From assembly GCF_002806995.1 (NCBI RefSeq), contig NZ_NIHE01000005.1:124001-188000 (forward strand): a stretch of DNA of 64,000 bases. The letters are read 5' to 3'. The notes beneath the pieces were generated by a model that saw only the letters and a program-made list of their open reading frames with translations, made no database searches and was not told where the DNA came from. Shown here one piece after another: positions 20,427-29,188 of this stretch. This stretch comes from Confluentibacter lentus. GTDB lineage: Bacteria > Bacteroidota > Bacteroidia > Flavobacteriales > Flavobacteriaceae. The position numbers and the translations under genes are program-made. Position 1 is the stretch's first letter. Each line of letters opens with the position of its first letter.

Positions 20427-20598
20427 TGTGTTAAATATAACTTAAACCTTATTTACACTGTGTTTTAGAGATTATTTTCGTGTAAAAATTATATTTTTAA
20501 AATCCATTATAATAACTTAATTTTGCCTCTTGTTTGAAATTTATGAAATGAGCTTAATGAAAGTTTCAGTAATAGAACTTTAATTCAGTTAAGCAAAT

Positions 20599-20606
20599 TA
20601 CATTTG
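20599..20606 (+). promoter_or_regulatory. -7 element of the bamD operon
   Basis: TACATTTG ends 28 bases before the bamD ATG. A second exact match, TAATTTTG at 20518-20525, would give a leader of about 105 bases. Either or both could serve the bamD-rpoZ-coaBC-porD-recN operon; no clear -33 element helps choose. Confidence 0.5.
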
Positions 20607-20634
20607 ACAGATAAAAAGCAAAGCATACAAACAA

Positions 20635-21450
20635 ATGAAGCATTTACTTTACATACTAATTTTATTTTTAGTTTTAAGCTCGTGTAGTGAATATCAAAAG
20701 GCCTTAAAATCTGAAGATATCGCTGTAAAGTTTCAAATGGGAGATTCTCTTTATAGCCAAGGTAAATATGAAAAGGCAAATAAACTTTTTGCTCAAATCG
20801 TTCCAAGTTACAGAGGAAAACCTCAAGCAGAAAAATTGATGTATTTGTATTCCAACACTTTTTACAAAATGAGGGATTATCATACGTCTGCTTACCAATT
20901 TGAACGTTTTGTGGCTAGTTACCCTACTAGCGAGAAAGTGGAGGAAACAGCTTTTTTAAGCGCAAAGAGTTATTACATGTTATCTCCTGAATATTCGAAA
21001 GATCAAACAGAGACAAAAAATGCTATCGAAAAGTTGCAAAACTTTCTTAATATGTATCCGGAATCTGAATATGCCGCAGAAGCAAATAAGCTTTTTAAGG
21101 AACTGGATTTTAAATTAGAGAAAAAAGCTTATGAAATTGCGAAGCAATATGCACTGATAGCCCCCGGATATACTAGGGATTTTAATGCTGCCATAAAATC
21201 CTTCGACAATTTTATTTTTGAATTTCCAGGTTCCGTGTTAAGAGAGGATGCCTTGTTTTATAAATTTGACGCCGCTTACCAACAGGCTATGAATAGTGTA
21301 GAAAGCAAAAAAGAATTTAGGTTGAAGGAGGCGAAAGAATATTATACATTATTTAAAAAAGCTTACTCAGATTCAAAATATATCCAAGATGCCGATAAAA
21401 TGGCCCTTAGTTTAGAAGAAGAATTAAAAAATTACAGCAATAAAAGTTAA
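20635..21450 (+). CDS. bamD: Outer-membrane assembly lipoprotein BamD
   Basis: The 271-residue lipoprotein has a signal peptide with lipobox LSSC (Cys17). The rest is a series of TPR-like helical pairs (about 28-240), with the typical BamD stretches GDSLYSQGKYEKANKLF and FVASYPTSEKVEETAFLSAKSYY. BamD works with BamA to insert beta-barrel proteins into the outer membrane. It heads a run with rpoZ (11 bases on), coaBC, porD and recN that I recognise as a common Bacteroidota order. Confidence 0.92.
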   Translation: MKHLLYILILFLVLSSCSEYQKALKSEDIAVKFQMGDSLYSQGKYEKANKLFAQIVPSYRGKPQAEKLMYLYSNTFYKMRDYHTSAYQFERFVASYPTSEKVEETAFLSAKSYYMLSPEYSKDQTETKNAIEKLQNFLNMYPESEYAAEANKLFKELDFKLEKKAYEIAKQYALIAPGYTRDFNAAIKSFDNFIFEFPGSVLREDALFYKFDAAYQQAMNSVESKKEFRLKEAKEYYTLFKKAYSDSKYIQDADKMALSLEEELKNYSNKS

Positions 21451-21461
21451 ATAGCAATACA

Positions 21462-21791
21462 ATGGATTTAAAAAGAACGAATGCTCCAGTTAATACCATC
21501 ACGTACGATAGAAACCAAATAGATGAGCCAACAGAGAACATCTATGAGTCAATTTCTATCATTGCGAGACGTGCCGAGCAAATTAATACAGAGATTAAAA
21601 GAGAACTAATCGATAAGTTGGAAGAATTCGCAACTTATAATGATAGTCTTGAAGAAATCTTTGAAAACAAAGAACAAATTGAGGTATCTAAATTTTATGA
21701 AAAATTACCAAAACCTCATGCATTAGCCGTTCAAGAATGGTTAACAGATAAAATCTATTTTAGAAATACTGAGGACGATTCCCAGGAATAA
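21462..21791 (+). CDS. rpoZ: DNA-directed RNA polymerase omega subunit (Bacteroidota form)
   Basis: The 109-residue protein contains the omega/Rpb6 core, visible in NIYESISIIARRAEQINTEI, which clamps the beta-prime C-terminus. A Bacteroidota-type acidic C-terminal extension follows, ending in YFRNTEDDSQE. It lies between bamD and coaBC, as expected in this phylum. It should be a constitutive polymerase assembly subunit. Confidence 0.88.
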   Translation: MDLKRTNAPVNTITYDRNQIDEPTENIYESISIIARRAEQINTEIKRELIDKLEEFATYNDSLEEIFENKEQIEVSKFYEKLPKPHALAVQEWLTDKIYFRNTEDDSQE

Positions 21792-21798
21792 TTTTAAA

Positions 21799-23010
21799 AT
21801 GTCAATATTAAGCGGCAAAAATATACTACTGGGCATAAGCGCTGGTATTGCCGCTTATAAAACAGCTTCTTTAGTAAGGTTATTTGTGAAAGCTGGTGCG
21901 AACGTCAAAGTCGTTATGACTCCTGCTTCTAAAGACTTTATTACGCCTTTAACCTTATCAACACTTTCAAAAAATCCCGTTTATTCTTCGTTTACCAATG
22001 ATGAAGATGACAATGCTGTGTGGAACAGCCATGTAGATTTAGGGCTTTGGGCAAATATCTTCGTCATAGCTCCTGCAACCGCCAATACCTTATCAAAAAT
22101 GTCCAATGGCATTTGTGATAATTTATTGCTTGCAACCTACTTATCAGCTAAATGTCCGGTTTATTTTGCACCCGCTATGGATTTGGACATGTATAAACAT
22201 GAAAGTACATTGCGGTCGTTTAGTATATTACAAAGTTATGGCAATATCATGATTCCAGCTACAAGTGGTGAATTGGCTAGCGGTTTAGTTGGGGAAGGTA
22301 GAATGGCAGAGCCGGAAGATATTGTTACATTTATTGAAAATGATATTTTAAACAAATTACCCCTTAAAGGAAAAAAAATACTTATCACGGCTGGGCCTAC
22401 TTATGAAGCCATCGATCCGGTCCGTTTTATTGGGAATCATTCCAGTGGTAAAATGGGTTTCGAAATTGCTAAGGTGTCAGCCAATTTAGGGGCTGAAGTC
22501 ATTTTAATCACGGGACCAACCCATGAAAGTGTTTCACATAATTTCATACACATCGTTCCTGTTGTAAGCGCAGAAGAGATGTTTAATGCCGCCCATGCCT
22601 ATTTTAAAGAAGTAAATGTGGCTATTCTATCGGCGGCTGTAGCCGATTTTAAACCAAAAGAAGTCGCTGCACAAAAAATAAAAAAGACTGAAGATACGTT
22701 AACATTAGAGTTAGAAAAAACCAAGGATATTTTAGCTTCTTTAGGAGCCATTAAAACCAATCAATTTTTGGTTGGTTTTGCGTTAGAGACCGATAATGAA
22801 ATTGAAAATGCAAAAGACAAACTTAAAAGAAAGAATTTAAACTTAATTGTGTTAAATTCGTTAAACGACTCTGGAGCTGGTTTTAAAAGCGATACCAATA
22901 AAGTGACTTTTATAAATGATAAAAATGAAAGTGAAGAATTTCCATTGAAGTCTAAAACAGAAGTTGCTAAAGACTTATTAAACGAAATAATAAAACAACT
23001 GGATGCGTAA
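21799..23010 (+). CDS. coaBC: Bifunctional phosphopantothenoylcysteine decarboxylase/ligase CoaBC
   Basis: The 403-residue enzyme joins an N-terminal FMN-dependent decarboxylase (1-180) to a C-terminal CTP-dependent ligase (about 185-403), giving two consecutive steps of coenzyme A synthesis. Catalytic His78 in NSHVDL and the PAMDLDM motif are present, and the ligase domain has ITAGPTYEAIDPVRFI. The loop that in E. coli carries Cys158 (LACG..G.GRM) reads ELASGLVGEGRM here, with Ser161 at the Cys position. It ends by overlapping the porD-like gene by eight bases. Confidence 0.96.
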   Translation: MSILSGKNILLGISAGIAAYKTASLVRLFVKAGANVKVVMTPASKDFITPLTLSTLSKNPVYSSFTNDEDDNAVWNSHVDLGLWANIFVIAPATANTLSKMSNGICDNLLLATYLSAKCPVYFAPAMDLDMYKHESTLRSFSILQSYGNIMIPATSGELASGLVGEGRMAEPEDIVTFIENDILNKLPLKGKKILITAGPTYEAIDPVRFIGNHSSGKMGFEIAKVSANLGAEVILITGPTHESVSHNFIHIVPVVSAEEMFNAAHAYFKEVNVAILSAAVADFKPKEVAAQKIKKTEDTLTLELEKTKDILASLGAIKTNQFLVGFALETDNEIENAKDKLKRKNLNLIVLNSLNDSGAGFKSDTNKVTFINDKNESEEFPLKSKTEVAKDLLNEIIKQLDA

Positions 23011-23893
23011 TATTATATTTATTCTATGTATTTACTTTGCAACTTTTACGGGTTTTTCTCAAGAGTTAAACTGTAATGTTGTGGTGAATGCGCGCCAAAC
23101 TGGAAATGAGAATTTACAGATTTTTAAAACACTCGAAAGTCAATTAACCGAGTTTGTCAATAATACAACGTGGACCAATAGAACATTTTCTGCACAGGAA
23201 CGCATCAATTGCAGTATGAACATTACCATTTCAGATTATAGTGGCGAATCGTTTCAAGCCACTATTCAGGTACAATCTTCTCGTCCTGTTTTTGGTTCTT
23301 CTTATACAACGCCTATTTATAATTATAATGATAGGGATTTTTCATTTAGATATTTAGAATTTCAAAATTTAATTTTTAATCCAAACCAATACGAATCCAA
23401 TTTAGTATCGGTTATAGCCTTTCATGTCTATATGATTTTGGCTTTAGATGCAGATTCGTTTAGTAAAGGTGGTGGGGAGATTTATTTTAAACAAGCGCAA
23501 ATCATTTCTAATTATTCCCGACAAGAGAATTATAAAGGTTGGAAATTAGAAGATGGACTTCAAAGCCGCTTTGCTTTAATAGACAACGTGTTGTCCACAA
23601 CCTTTAAAGAGTTCAGGGATGTACTTTATATTTATCATAGGGAAGGCTTGGATGTGATGGGAGAAAATCCGAAAGCAGGAAAAGAAAAAATAGCTACTGC
23701 TTTAAAACAGTTTGAAGCAATGAATAGTAGAAGGCCAAATTCGTTTTTATTACGGACGTTTTTTGATTCTAAAGCAGATGAAATTGAACAAATTTTCAGT
23801 GATGGCCCTAATGTGAATATTGCCAGCGTTAAAGAAACCTTGCAAAAAGTAGCCCCCATGCACAGTAGTAAATGGCAAAATATTAAATTTTAG
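23003..23893 (+). CDS. porD: DUF4835 family protein, type IX secretion PorD-like
   Basis: The 296-residue protein has a signal peptide (about 1-19, ending GFSQ). The family hallmarks are early strands with ELNCNVVVNARQTG, an amphipathic segment with ERINCSMNITISDYSG, and the conserved DADSFSKGGGE followed by YFKQAQ. I recall DUF4835 members being named PorD, a protein linked to the type IX secretion system; the naming is from memory. No other T9SS gene is in the window. It lies between coaBC and recN. Confidence 0.78.
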   Translation: MRNIIFILCIYFATFTGFSQELNCNVVVNARQTGNENLQIFKTLESQLTEFVNNTTWTNRTFSAQERINCSMNITISDYSGESFQATIQVQSSRPVFGSSYTTPIYNYNDRDFSFRYLEFQNLIFNPNQYESNLVSVIAFHVYMILALDADSFSKGGGEIYFKQAQIISNYSRQENYKGWKLEDGLQSRFALIDNVLSTTFKEFRDVLYIYHREGLDVMGENPKAGKEKIATALKQFEAMNSRRPNSFLLRTFFDSKADEIEQIFSDGPNVNIASVKETLQKVAPMHSSKWQNIKF

Positions 23894-23945
23894 GTTTCAA
23901 AGTTTTTTAACCATCAACTAGCAACCATCAACCATTAACCAAGAC

Positions 23946-25598
23946 ATGTTAGTATCACTTTCCATAAAAAATTACGCTTTAATTGATAATCTCCAAGTTA
24001 GTTTTAACGATGGTTTTTCAATAATAACAGGTGAAACGGGAGCAGGAAAGTCTATACTTTTGGGAGGCTTGTCCTTGGTTTTAGGTAAGCGAGCCGATTT
24101 AAGCAGTTTAAAAAACACTGATGAAAAATGCGTGATAGAGGCCGTTTTTAATATTTCCAATTATCATTTGAAATCACTTTTTAAGGCAGAAGATTTGGAT
24201 TATGAAGAGCAAACTATCATTCGTAGGGAGATTTTACCTTCAGGGAAATCCAGAGCGTTTGTAAATGATTCGCCAGTGAATTTAAATAGTCTGCAATTGT
24301 TGGGAGAGCGCTTGATTGACATTCATTCGCAACACCAAACTTTGGAATTAACAAGTAACGATTTCCAGTTTCAAATTATTGACGCCTTAGCAAATAATGA
24401 TGCTGAACTTCAAAATTATAAATCGGAATTAAAGCTTTATAAATCACTTCAAAAAGAGCTAAATGAATTGCTTCATTTTCAGGCGGAAGCCATTAAAGAA
24501 CACGATTACAATACATTTTTACTGAATGAATTGGTGGAAGCCAATTTGGTTGTGGGTGAGGTTGAATTGCTTGAGGAAGAATATGAAACCTTAAATAATG
24601 TAGAATCCATTAAGGAAAAACTAGCGGAATCCTATCAGCTTTTAGGCGAGGAACAGATTGGTATTATTTCGACAATGACCCTTTTGAAAAACAGTCTACA
24701 AAAATTAGCTGGGATGTCTTCAAAATATGAGGAATTATATAATCGAGTCAATAGTAGTCTGATTGATTTGGATGATGTTTTTGCGGAAATTGATGGACTT
24801 CAAGAAAATCTTGAGGCCAATCCAACCCGATTGGAAGCCGTGAATCTCAAGTTGCAAAAGCTTCATAATTTGATGCAAAAACATGTGGTGACAGATGTTT
24901 CTGAATTAATCACCATAAAGAATAATTTAGAAGAAAAAGTATCATACACTGAAAATTTAGATGATACCATTCAGAAAAAGAGAGTTGAAATTTCTAAGAA
25001 AGAAGAAGAACTCAACGTTATTTCTAAATCCATTCATGATAAACGTTCAGAAGTCATTCCAAGCTTAGTTAACCAATTACAAAGTATTTTAAAGGATTTG
25101 GGAATGCCAAATGCACAGTTTAAAATAGAGGTAAATTACGGAAATGATTTTTTTGCTAACGGAAAAGATGAATTATCTTTTTTATTTTCAGCCAATAAAG
25201 GAGGTAGTTTTAATGAATTGAAGAAAGCTGCTTCTGGTGGGGAACTATCAAGAATTATGCTCGCCATCAAATCGGTTTTATCAAAATATATACAATTGCC
25301 AACCATCATGTTTGATGAAATTGATACGGGTGTTTCTGGCGAAATTTCCAATAAAATGGGTGATATCATGTTGGAAATGAGTAAAACCATGCAAGTATTT
25401 TCCATTACGCATTTACCACAAATCGCCGCTAAAGGCCATTCGCATTATAAAGTGTTTAAAGAAGATGTGAACGATGTCACACAAACCAATTTGATGAAAT
25501 TAAATTACGACGAGCGGATTGTTGAAATCGCGCAAATGCTGGGAGGTTTGGAAATGTCGTCATCTGCCATTGCACATGCCAAAGAATTATTGAACTAA
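23946..25598 (+). CDS. recN: DNA repair protein RecN
   Basis: The 550-residue protein is an SMC-like ATPase. The Walker A GETGAGKS (29-36) is at the N-terminus, coiled-coil arms span about 150-370, and the C-terminal head has the ABC signature SGGELSRIMLA and Walker B IMFDEIDTGVSG. RecN holds DNA ends during double-strand-break repair. Fifty-two bases separate it from porD; that gap carries short CCATCAAC-type repeats but no promoter I can identify, so it probably belongs to the bamD operon. Confidence 0.96.
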   Translation: MLVSLSIKNYALIDNLQVSFNDGFSIITGETGAGKSILLGGLSLVLGKRADLSSLKNTDEKCVIEAVFNISNYHLKSLFKAEDLDYEEQTIIRREILPSGKSRAFVNDSPVNLNSLQLLGERLIDIHSQHQTLELTSNDFQFQIIDALANNDAELQNYKSELKLYKSLQKELNELLHFQAEAIKEHDYNTFLLNELVEANLVVGEVELLEEEYETLNNVESIKEKLAESYQLLGEEQIGIISTMTLLKNSLQKLAGMSSKYEELYNRVNSSLIDLDDVFAEIDGLQENLEANPTRLEAVNLKLQKLHNLMQKHVVTDVSELITIKNNLEEKVSYTENLDDTIQKKRVEISKKEEELNVISKSIHDKRSEVIPSLVNQLQSILKDLGMPNAQFKIEVNYGNDFFANGKDELSFLFSANKGGSFNELKKAASGGELSRIMLAIKSVLSKYIQLPTIMFDEIDTGVSGEISNKMGDIMLEMSKTMQVFSITHLPQIAAKGHSHYKVFKEDVNDVTQTNLMKLNYDERIVEIAQMLGGLEMSSSAIAHAKELLN

Positions 25599-25621
25599 AA
25601 GTTAAAAGTTTTTTACCTTTG
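25590..25621 (+). promoter_or_regulatory. fabI promoter
   Basis: TTG at 25590-25592, within the last codons of recN, and TACCTTTG at 25614-25621 are separated by 21 bases. The leader to the fabI ATG is about 40 bases. Confidence 0.6.
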
Positions 25622-25666
25622 TTGACTTTTACAATTAAACAACGAACGAATTAACAACAAATAGAT

Positions 25667-26485
25667 ATGTCATACAATTTACTTAAAGGAAAAAGGGGAA
25701 TTATTTTTGGAGCTCTAGATGCAAACTCTATCGCTTGGAAAACCGCGGAGCGTGTCCATGAAGAAGGCGGCCAATTTGTATTAACCAATGCGCCGGTTGC
25801 TATGCGAATGGGGCAAATAAATGAGTTAGCCGAAAAAACAGGTTCTCAAATCATTCCTGCTGATGCCACTTCTGTTGAGGATTTACAAAATTTAATTGAT
25901 AAATCTACGGAGATTCTTGGAGGTAAACTGGATTTTGTATTGCACTCCATTGGTATGTCCATTAACGTGCGTAAAGGGAAACATTATACCGATCAAAATT
26001 ATGAATGGACCCAAAAAGGAACTGATGTATCTGCGATGTCTTTTCATAAATTGATGCAAACATTATATAAAAGTGATGCCATGAACGAGTGGGGAAGTAT
26101 TGTAGCGTTAACCTATATGGCGGCGCAGCGTGTGTTTCCTGACTATAATGATATGGCGGATAACAAAGCCTATTTAGAAAGTATTGCACGTAGTTTTGGA
26201 TATTTCTTTGGAAGGGATAAAAAAGTAAGAGTGAATACCATTTCGCAGTCGCCAACACCAACTACCGCAGGAAGTGGTGTCAAAGGCTTTGATGGTTTTA
26301 TTGCTTATGCCGATAAAATGTCGCCATTAGGAAATGCCACAGCTTTAGATTGTGCTAACTATACCGTAACCTTATTTAGTGATTTAACCAAACGGGTGAC
26401 TTTGCAAAACCTATATAATGATGGTGGTTTTAGCAATATGGGTGTGAGTGATGCCGTGATGTCAACCTTTATGGGAGAAGAATAA
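25667..26485 (+). CDS. fabI: Enoyl-[acyl-carrier-protein] reductase FabI
   Basis: The 272-residue short-chain dehydrogenase carries the FabI-type active site: Tyr in PDYNDMADNK followed seven residues later by Lys, and the N-terminal nucleotide loop GIIFGALDANSIAW. It reduces trans-2-enoyl-ACP with NADH in fatty-acid elongation. It has its own promoter and a strong terminator and so appears monocistronic. Confidence 0.95.
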   Translation: MSYNLLKGKRGIIFGALDANSIAWKTAERVHEEGGQFVLTNAPVAMRMGQINELAEKTGSQIIPADATSVEDLQNLIDKSTEILGGKLDFVLHSIGMSINVRKGKHYTDQNYEWTQKGTDVSAMSFHKLMQTLYKSDAMNEWGSIVALTYMAAQRVFPDYNDMADNKAYLESIARSFGYFFGRDKKVRVNTISQSPTPTTAGSGVKGFDGFIAYADKMSPLGNATALDCANYTVTLFSDLTKRVTLQNLYNDGGFSNMGVSDAVMSTFMGEE

Positions 26486-26507
26486 TATTTACAGTACAAA
26501 ATAAATG

Positions 26508-26534
26508 AGCCACCCATAAAACGGTGGCTTTTTT
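26508..26534 (+). terminator. fabI terminator
   Basis: A 7-bp GC-rich stem (26508-26514 with 26523-26529) with an eight-base loop runs into six T residues. Confidence 0.85.
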
Positions 26535-26546
26535 GTATGGATTGGT

Positions 26547-26554
26547 TACATTTG
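26547..26554 (+). promoter_or_regulatory. -7 element of the glycosyltransferase-ybbR-coaE operon
   Basis: TACATTTG, an exact TAnnTTTG, ends four bases before ATG 26559, so the message is probably leaderless. It lies just after the fabI terminator. Confidence 0.6.
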
Positions 26555-26558
26555 TGAT

Positions 26559-27560
26559 ATGCATCTACAATTCTCATTTATAATTCCTGTTTATAATCGT
26601 CCCGACGAAATACAAGAACTTTTGCAAAGTTTTGTGGCGTTAAAATTAACCGAAACATTTGAGATTGTCATTGTTGAAGATGGCTCTACAATCCCTTCAA
26701 AAGACATCATTGATTTATATAAAGACAAACTCAATATTTCTTATTTTTTTAAAGAAAACTCTGGACCTGGAGATTCTAGAAATTTTGGGATGACACACGC
26801 TAAAGGCAACTATTTTATCATTTTAGATAGTGATTGTATATTACCGGAACACTATTTAGAATCCGTTGTTAAAAGTTTGAATGAAAATTATGTGGATTGT
26901 TTTGGCGGACCTGATGCAGCACATGAGTCCTTTAGCAATATTCAGAAAGCCATTAATTTCTCCATGACTTCCTTTATCACCACTGGCGGTATTAGAGGAG
27001 GAAATGAAAATATTGATAAATTTCAACCCAGAAGTTTCAATATGGGTATTTCAAAAGAAGCGTTTATTGCCTCTGGCGGATTTGGACATATTCACCCAGG
27101 TGAAGACCCAGATTTATCGATTAGATTATGGAATTTGGGTTTTAAAACTAAACTCATTCCAGAAGCATTTGTGTACCATAAACGAAGAATTTCTTGGGAA
27201 AAATTTTACAAGCAAGTTTATAAATTCGGATTGGTGAGGCCCATTTTAAATGCATGGCATCCCAAAACAAAAAAGATAACCTATTGGTTCCCCACAGTGT
27301 TTTGTTTAGGGTTTTTAATAGCATATATTCTTTATTTATTTCAAATAAAGTTTTTTATACAGCTGTATTTGTTGTATTTTATAATGACATTTGTTTTGGC
27401 TTTAATAACAACTAAAAGCATTATTGTTGCGTTATATGCCATACCAGCAGTCGTTGTACAGTTTTTTGGATATGGCTTTGGGTTTTTAAAATCGACCATT
27501 GTTGTTGGTGTTTTAAAAAAAGACCCAAAACAATTTTTTCCAGAATTATTTTTTAAATAA
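26559..27560 (+). CDS. Family 2 glycosyltransferase with C-terminal membrane helices
   Basis: The 333-residue protein has a GT-A domain with FIIPVYNRPDEI at the N-terminus, VEDGS, and a DSD metal-binding motif at 90-92. GGFGHIHPGEDPDLSIRL near 180 fits the usual acceptor region. At least two hydrophobic helices follow (about 247-268 and 272-300). It should transfer a sugar from a nucleotide donor at the cytoplasmic membrane face; donor and acceptor are unknown. It leads ybbR and coaE, two bases before ybbR. Confidence 0.88.
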   Translation: MHLQFSFIIPVYNRPDEIQELLQSFVALKLTETFEIVIVEDGSTIPSKDIIDLYKDKLNISYFFKENSGPGDSRNFGMTHAKGNYFIILDSDCILPEHYLESVVKSLNENYVDCFGGPDAAHESFSNIQKAINFSMTSFITTGGIRGGNENIDKFQPRSFNMGISKEAFIASGGFGHIHPGEDPDLSIRLWNLGFKTKLIPEAFVYHKRRISWEKFYKQVYKFGLVRPILNAWHPKTKKITYWFPTVFCLGFLIAYILYLFQIKFFIQLYLLYFIMTFVLALITTKSIIVALYAIPAVVVQFFGYGFGFLKSTIVVGVLKKDPKQFFPELFFK

Positions 27561-27562
27561 AC

Positions 27563-28528
27563 ATGATACGGAAATTAAAAAAGGAAATACTCATCTCTAT
27601 CAAGAACAGAAAAATAAATGTCTTTTTTTTGTTCCTGATATTGGCGTTTGTTATTTTAATTTTCACCAAACTATCTAAAGAATATACAAAAACCATCACT
27701 TTTGAAATCAATAAAATAAATGTGCCACAAGAAAATGTGGTTCTTAACGATTCCACGGCAAAATTAAAAGTCACTTTAAAAACACATGGTTTTAAATGGC
27801 TGAGCTATTATTTATATCCACCAAAAATCACGATAGATTTTTCTAAAGATGTCACTAAATCAAAATCTGCCTTTATTTGGGACAAGTCTAAAGCGTATAT
27901 ATATAGTGAAAAACAATTTGGAAGTAAAGTACAGTTGTTAAATATTTCGCCAGACACATTGATTTTTAAGTACGATGTTAATTTAGTCAAGAAAATACCC
28001 ATTGTTCTTAATACAGACATTAGCTTTACTTCAGGTTTTGATATCACAGGAGATTATAAATTAAAACCCGACTCCATTGTTGTGGTAGGGCCAGAAATCA
28101 TAGCTTCAAAAGTTATTAGCATTCAAACGGAAAAACTGACTTTAAAAGATGTGAAATCAAATATATCGAGTACGGTAAAACTTAAATTGCCCAAGAAAAA
28201 TAAAGATTTAAAGTTTTCAGTAAATGAGGTACAGGTATTTGGTACTGTAGAAAAATATACTGAAGGCACGCTTAAAATTCCGGTTTCGGTTGTAAACGTA
28301 CCTGAAAACATGACCTTAAATTATTTTCCAAAGGAAGTCATTGTCGCCTATTATACCAGTTTAAAGGATTTTAAAGCCATAACGGCTGAGGATTTTGTTG
28401 TTGAATGTGATTTTAGTGCTATTGAAAATGAACAAACATATTTAATACCAAAACTTACCAAAACATCTAAATTGGTAAAAAGTGCAAAAGTGAATCAACA
28501 ACGTATTGAATTTATAATTTTAGAATGA
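27563..28528 (+). CDS. YbbR-like (CdaR-type) membrane protein
   Basis: The 321-residue protein has one N-terminal membrane helix (about 20-38) and a long extracytoplasmic region with YbbR-type beta repeats, each with a Leu/Ile-rich strand around FDITGDYKLKPDSIVVVGP and VEKYTEGTLKIPVSVVNVP. In Firmicutes the family modulates c-di-AMP cyclase, but no cyclase is adjacent here. It overlaps coaE as ATGA, a pairing I recognise in other flavobacteria. Confidence 0.82.
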   Translation: MIRKLKKEILISIKNRKINVFFLFLILAFVILIFTKLSKEYTKTITFEINKINVPQENVVLNDSTAKLKVTLKTHGFKWLSYYLYPPKITIDFSKDVTKSKSAFIWDKSKAYIYSEKQFGSKVQLLNISPDTLIFKYDVNLVKKIPIVLNTDISFTSGFDITGDYKLKPDSIVVVGPEIIASKVISIQTEKLTLKDVKSNISSTVKLKLPKKNKDLKFSVNEVQVFGTVEKYTEGTLKIPVSVVNVPENMTLNYFPKEVIVAYYTSLKDFKAITAEDFVVECDFSAIENEQTYLIPKLTKTSKLVKSAKVNQQRIEFIILE

Positions 28529-29118
28529 AAATAGTTGGTCTTACAGGCGGTATTGGTAGTGGTAAAACTACAGTAGCTAAAGAGTTTCAGGCTTTGGGGG
28601 TTCCTATTTATATTGCAGATGAAGAAGCTAAAAAACTGATGAATACCTCGAAAGTTTTAAAGCGTCAACTCACCAATTTATTTGGCAAACAGGCTTATAT
28701 TGATAATGAATTGAACAGACCATATATAGCAGATATTATTTTTAGAAATAAAGAGTATTTACAGAAAATGAATGCCCTTGTACACCCAAAAGTAGGGGCG
28801 CATTTTAAAAAATGGGTTTCAAAACAACATACAAATTACGTTATTAAGGAAGCTGCTGTTTTGTTCGAAAATAACGGATACAAACAATGCGATTTTGTTA
28901 TTACGGTAACGGCACCAAAAGATTTAAGAATAGCACGTTTGTTAAAGAGGGAAACTACCACCAAAGAAAAAATAGAAGCCGTGATGAAAAATCAATGGCC
29001 AGATGACGCTAAAGTAAAGCTGTCCCATTTTGTTATACATAATACGACTATTGAAAACACCAAGGAGCAAGTGCTGAAAATCCATCACGAACTCTTAAAA
29101 CATTGTGGGAAATCTTAA
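28525..29118 (+). CDS. coaE: Dephospho-CoA kinase
   Basis: The 197-residue kinase has Walker A GLTGGIGSGKTT at the N-terminus, the lid-domain Arg cluster in KDLRIARLLKRE, and FVIHN near the C-terminus. It phosphorylates the 3' hydroxyl of dephospho-CoA, the last step of coenzyme A synthesis; coaBC lies 6 kb upstream. It is the third gene of the glycosyltransferase-ybbR-coaE operon. Confidence 0.96.
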   Translation: MKIVGLTGGIGSGKTTVAKEFQALGVPIYIADEEAKKLMNTSKVLKRQLTNLFGKQAYIDNELNRPYIADIIFRNKEYLQKMNALVHPKVGAHFKKWVSKQHTNYVIKEAAVLFENNGYKQCDFVITVTAPKDLRIARLLKRETTTKEKIEAVMKNQWPDDAKVKLSHFVIHNTTIENTKEQVLKIHHELLKHCGKS

Positions 29119-29176
29119 ATTTTAACATATTTGTTAATGTAAGGTTAAAAGGCAAGAGTGCTAAATGTTAAAATGT

Positions 29177-29184
29177 TAATTTTG
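29177..29184 (+). promoter_or_regulatory. -7 element of the histidine kinase operon
   Basis: TAATTTTG ends four bases before ATG 29189, again implying a leaderless transcript. It also favours ATG 29189 over the GTG one codon upstream. Confidence 0.6.
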
Positions 29185-29188
29185 AGTG

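Noticed and set aside
23894-23945. CRISPR-like repeats between porD and recN
   Set aside because: Only two or three copies of an eight-base CCATCAAC word, without spacers of regular length.
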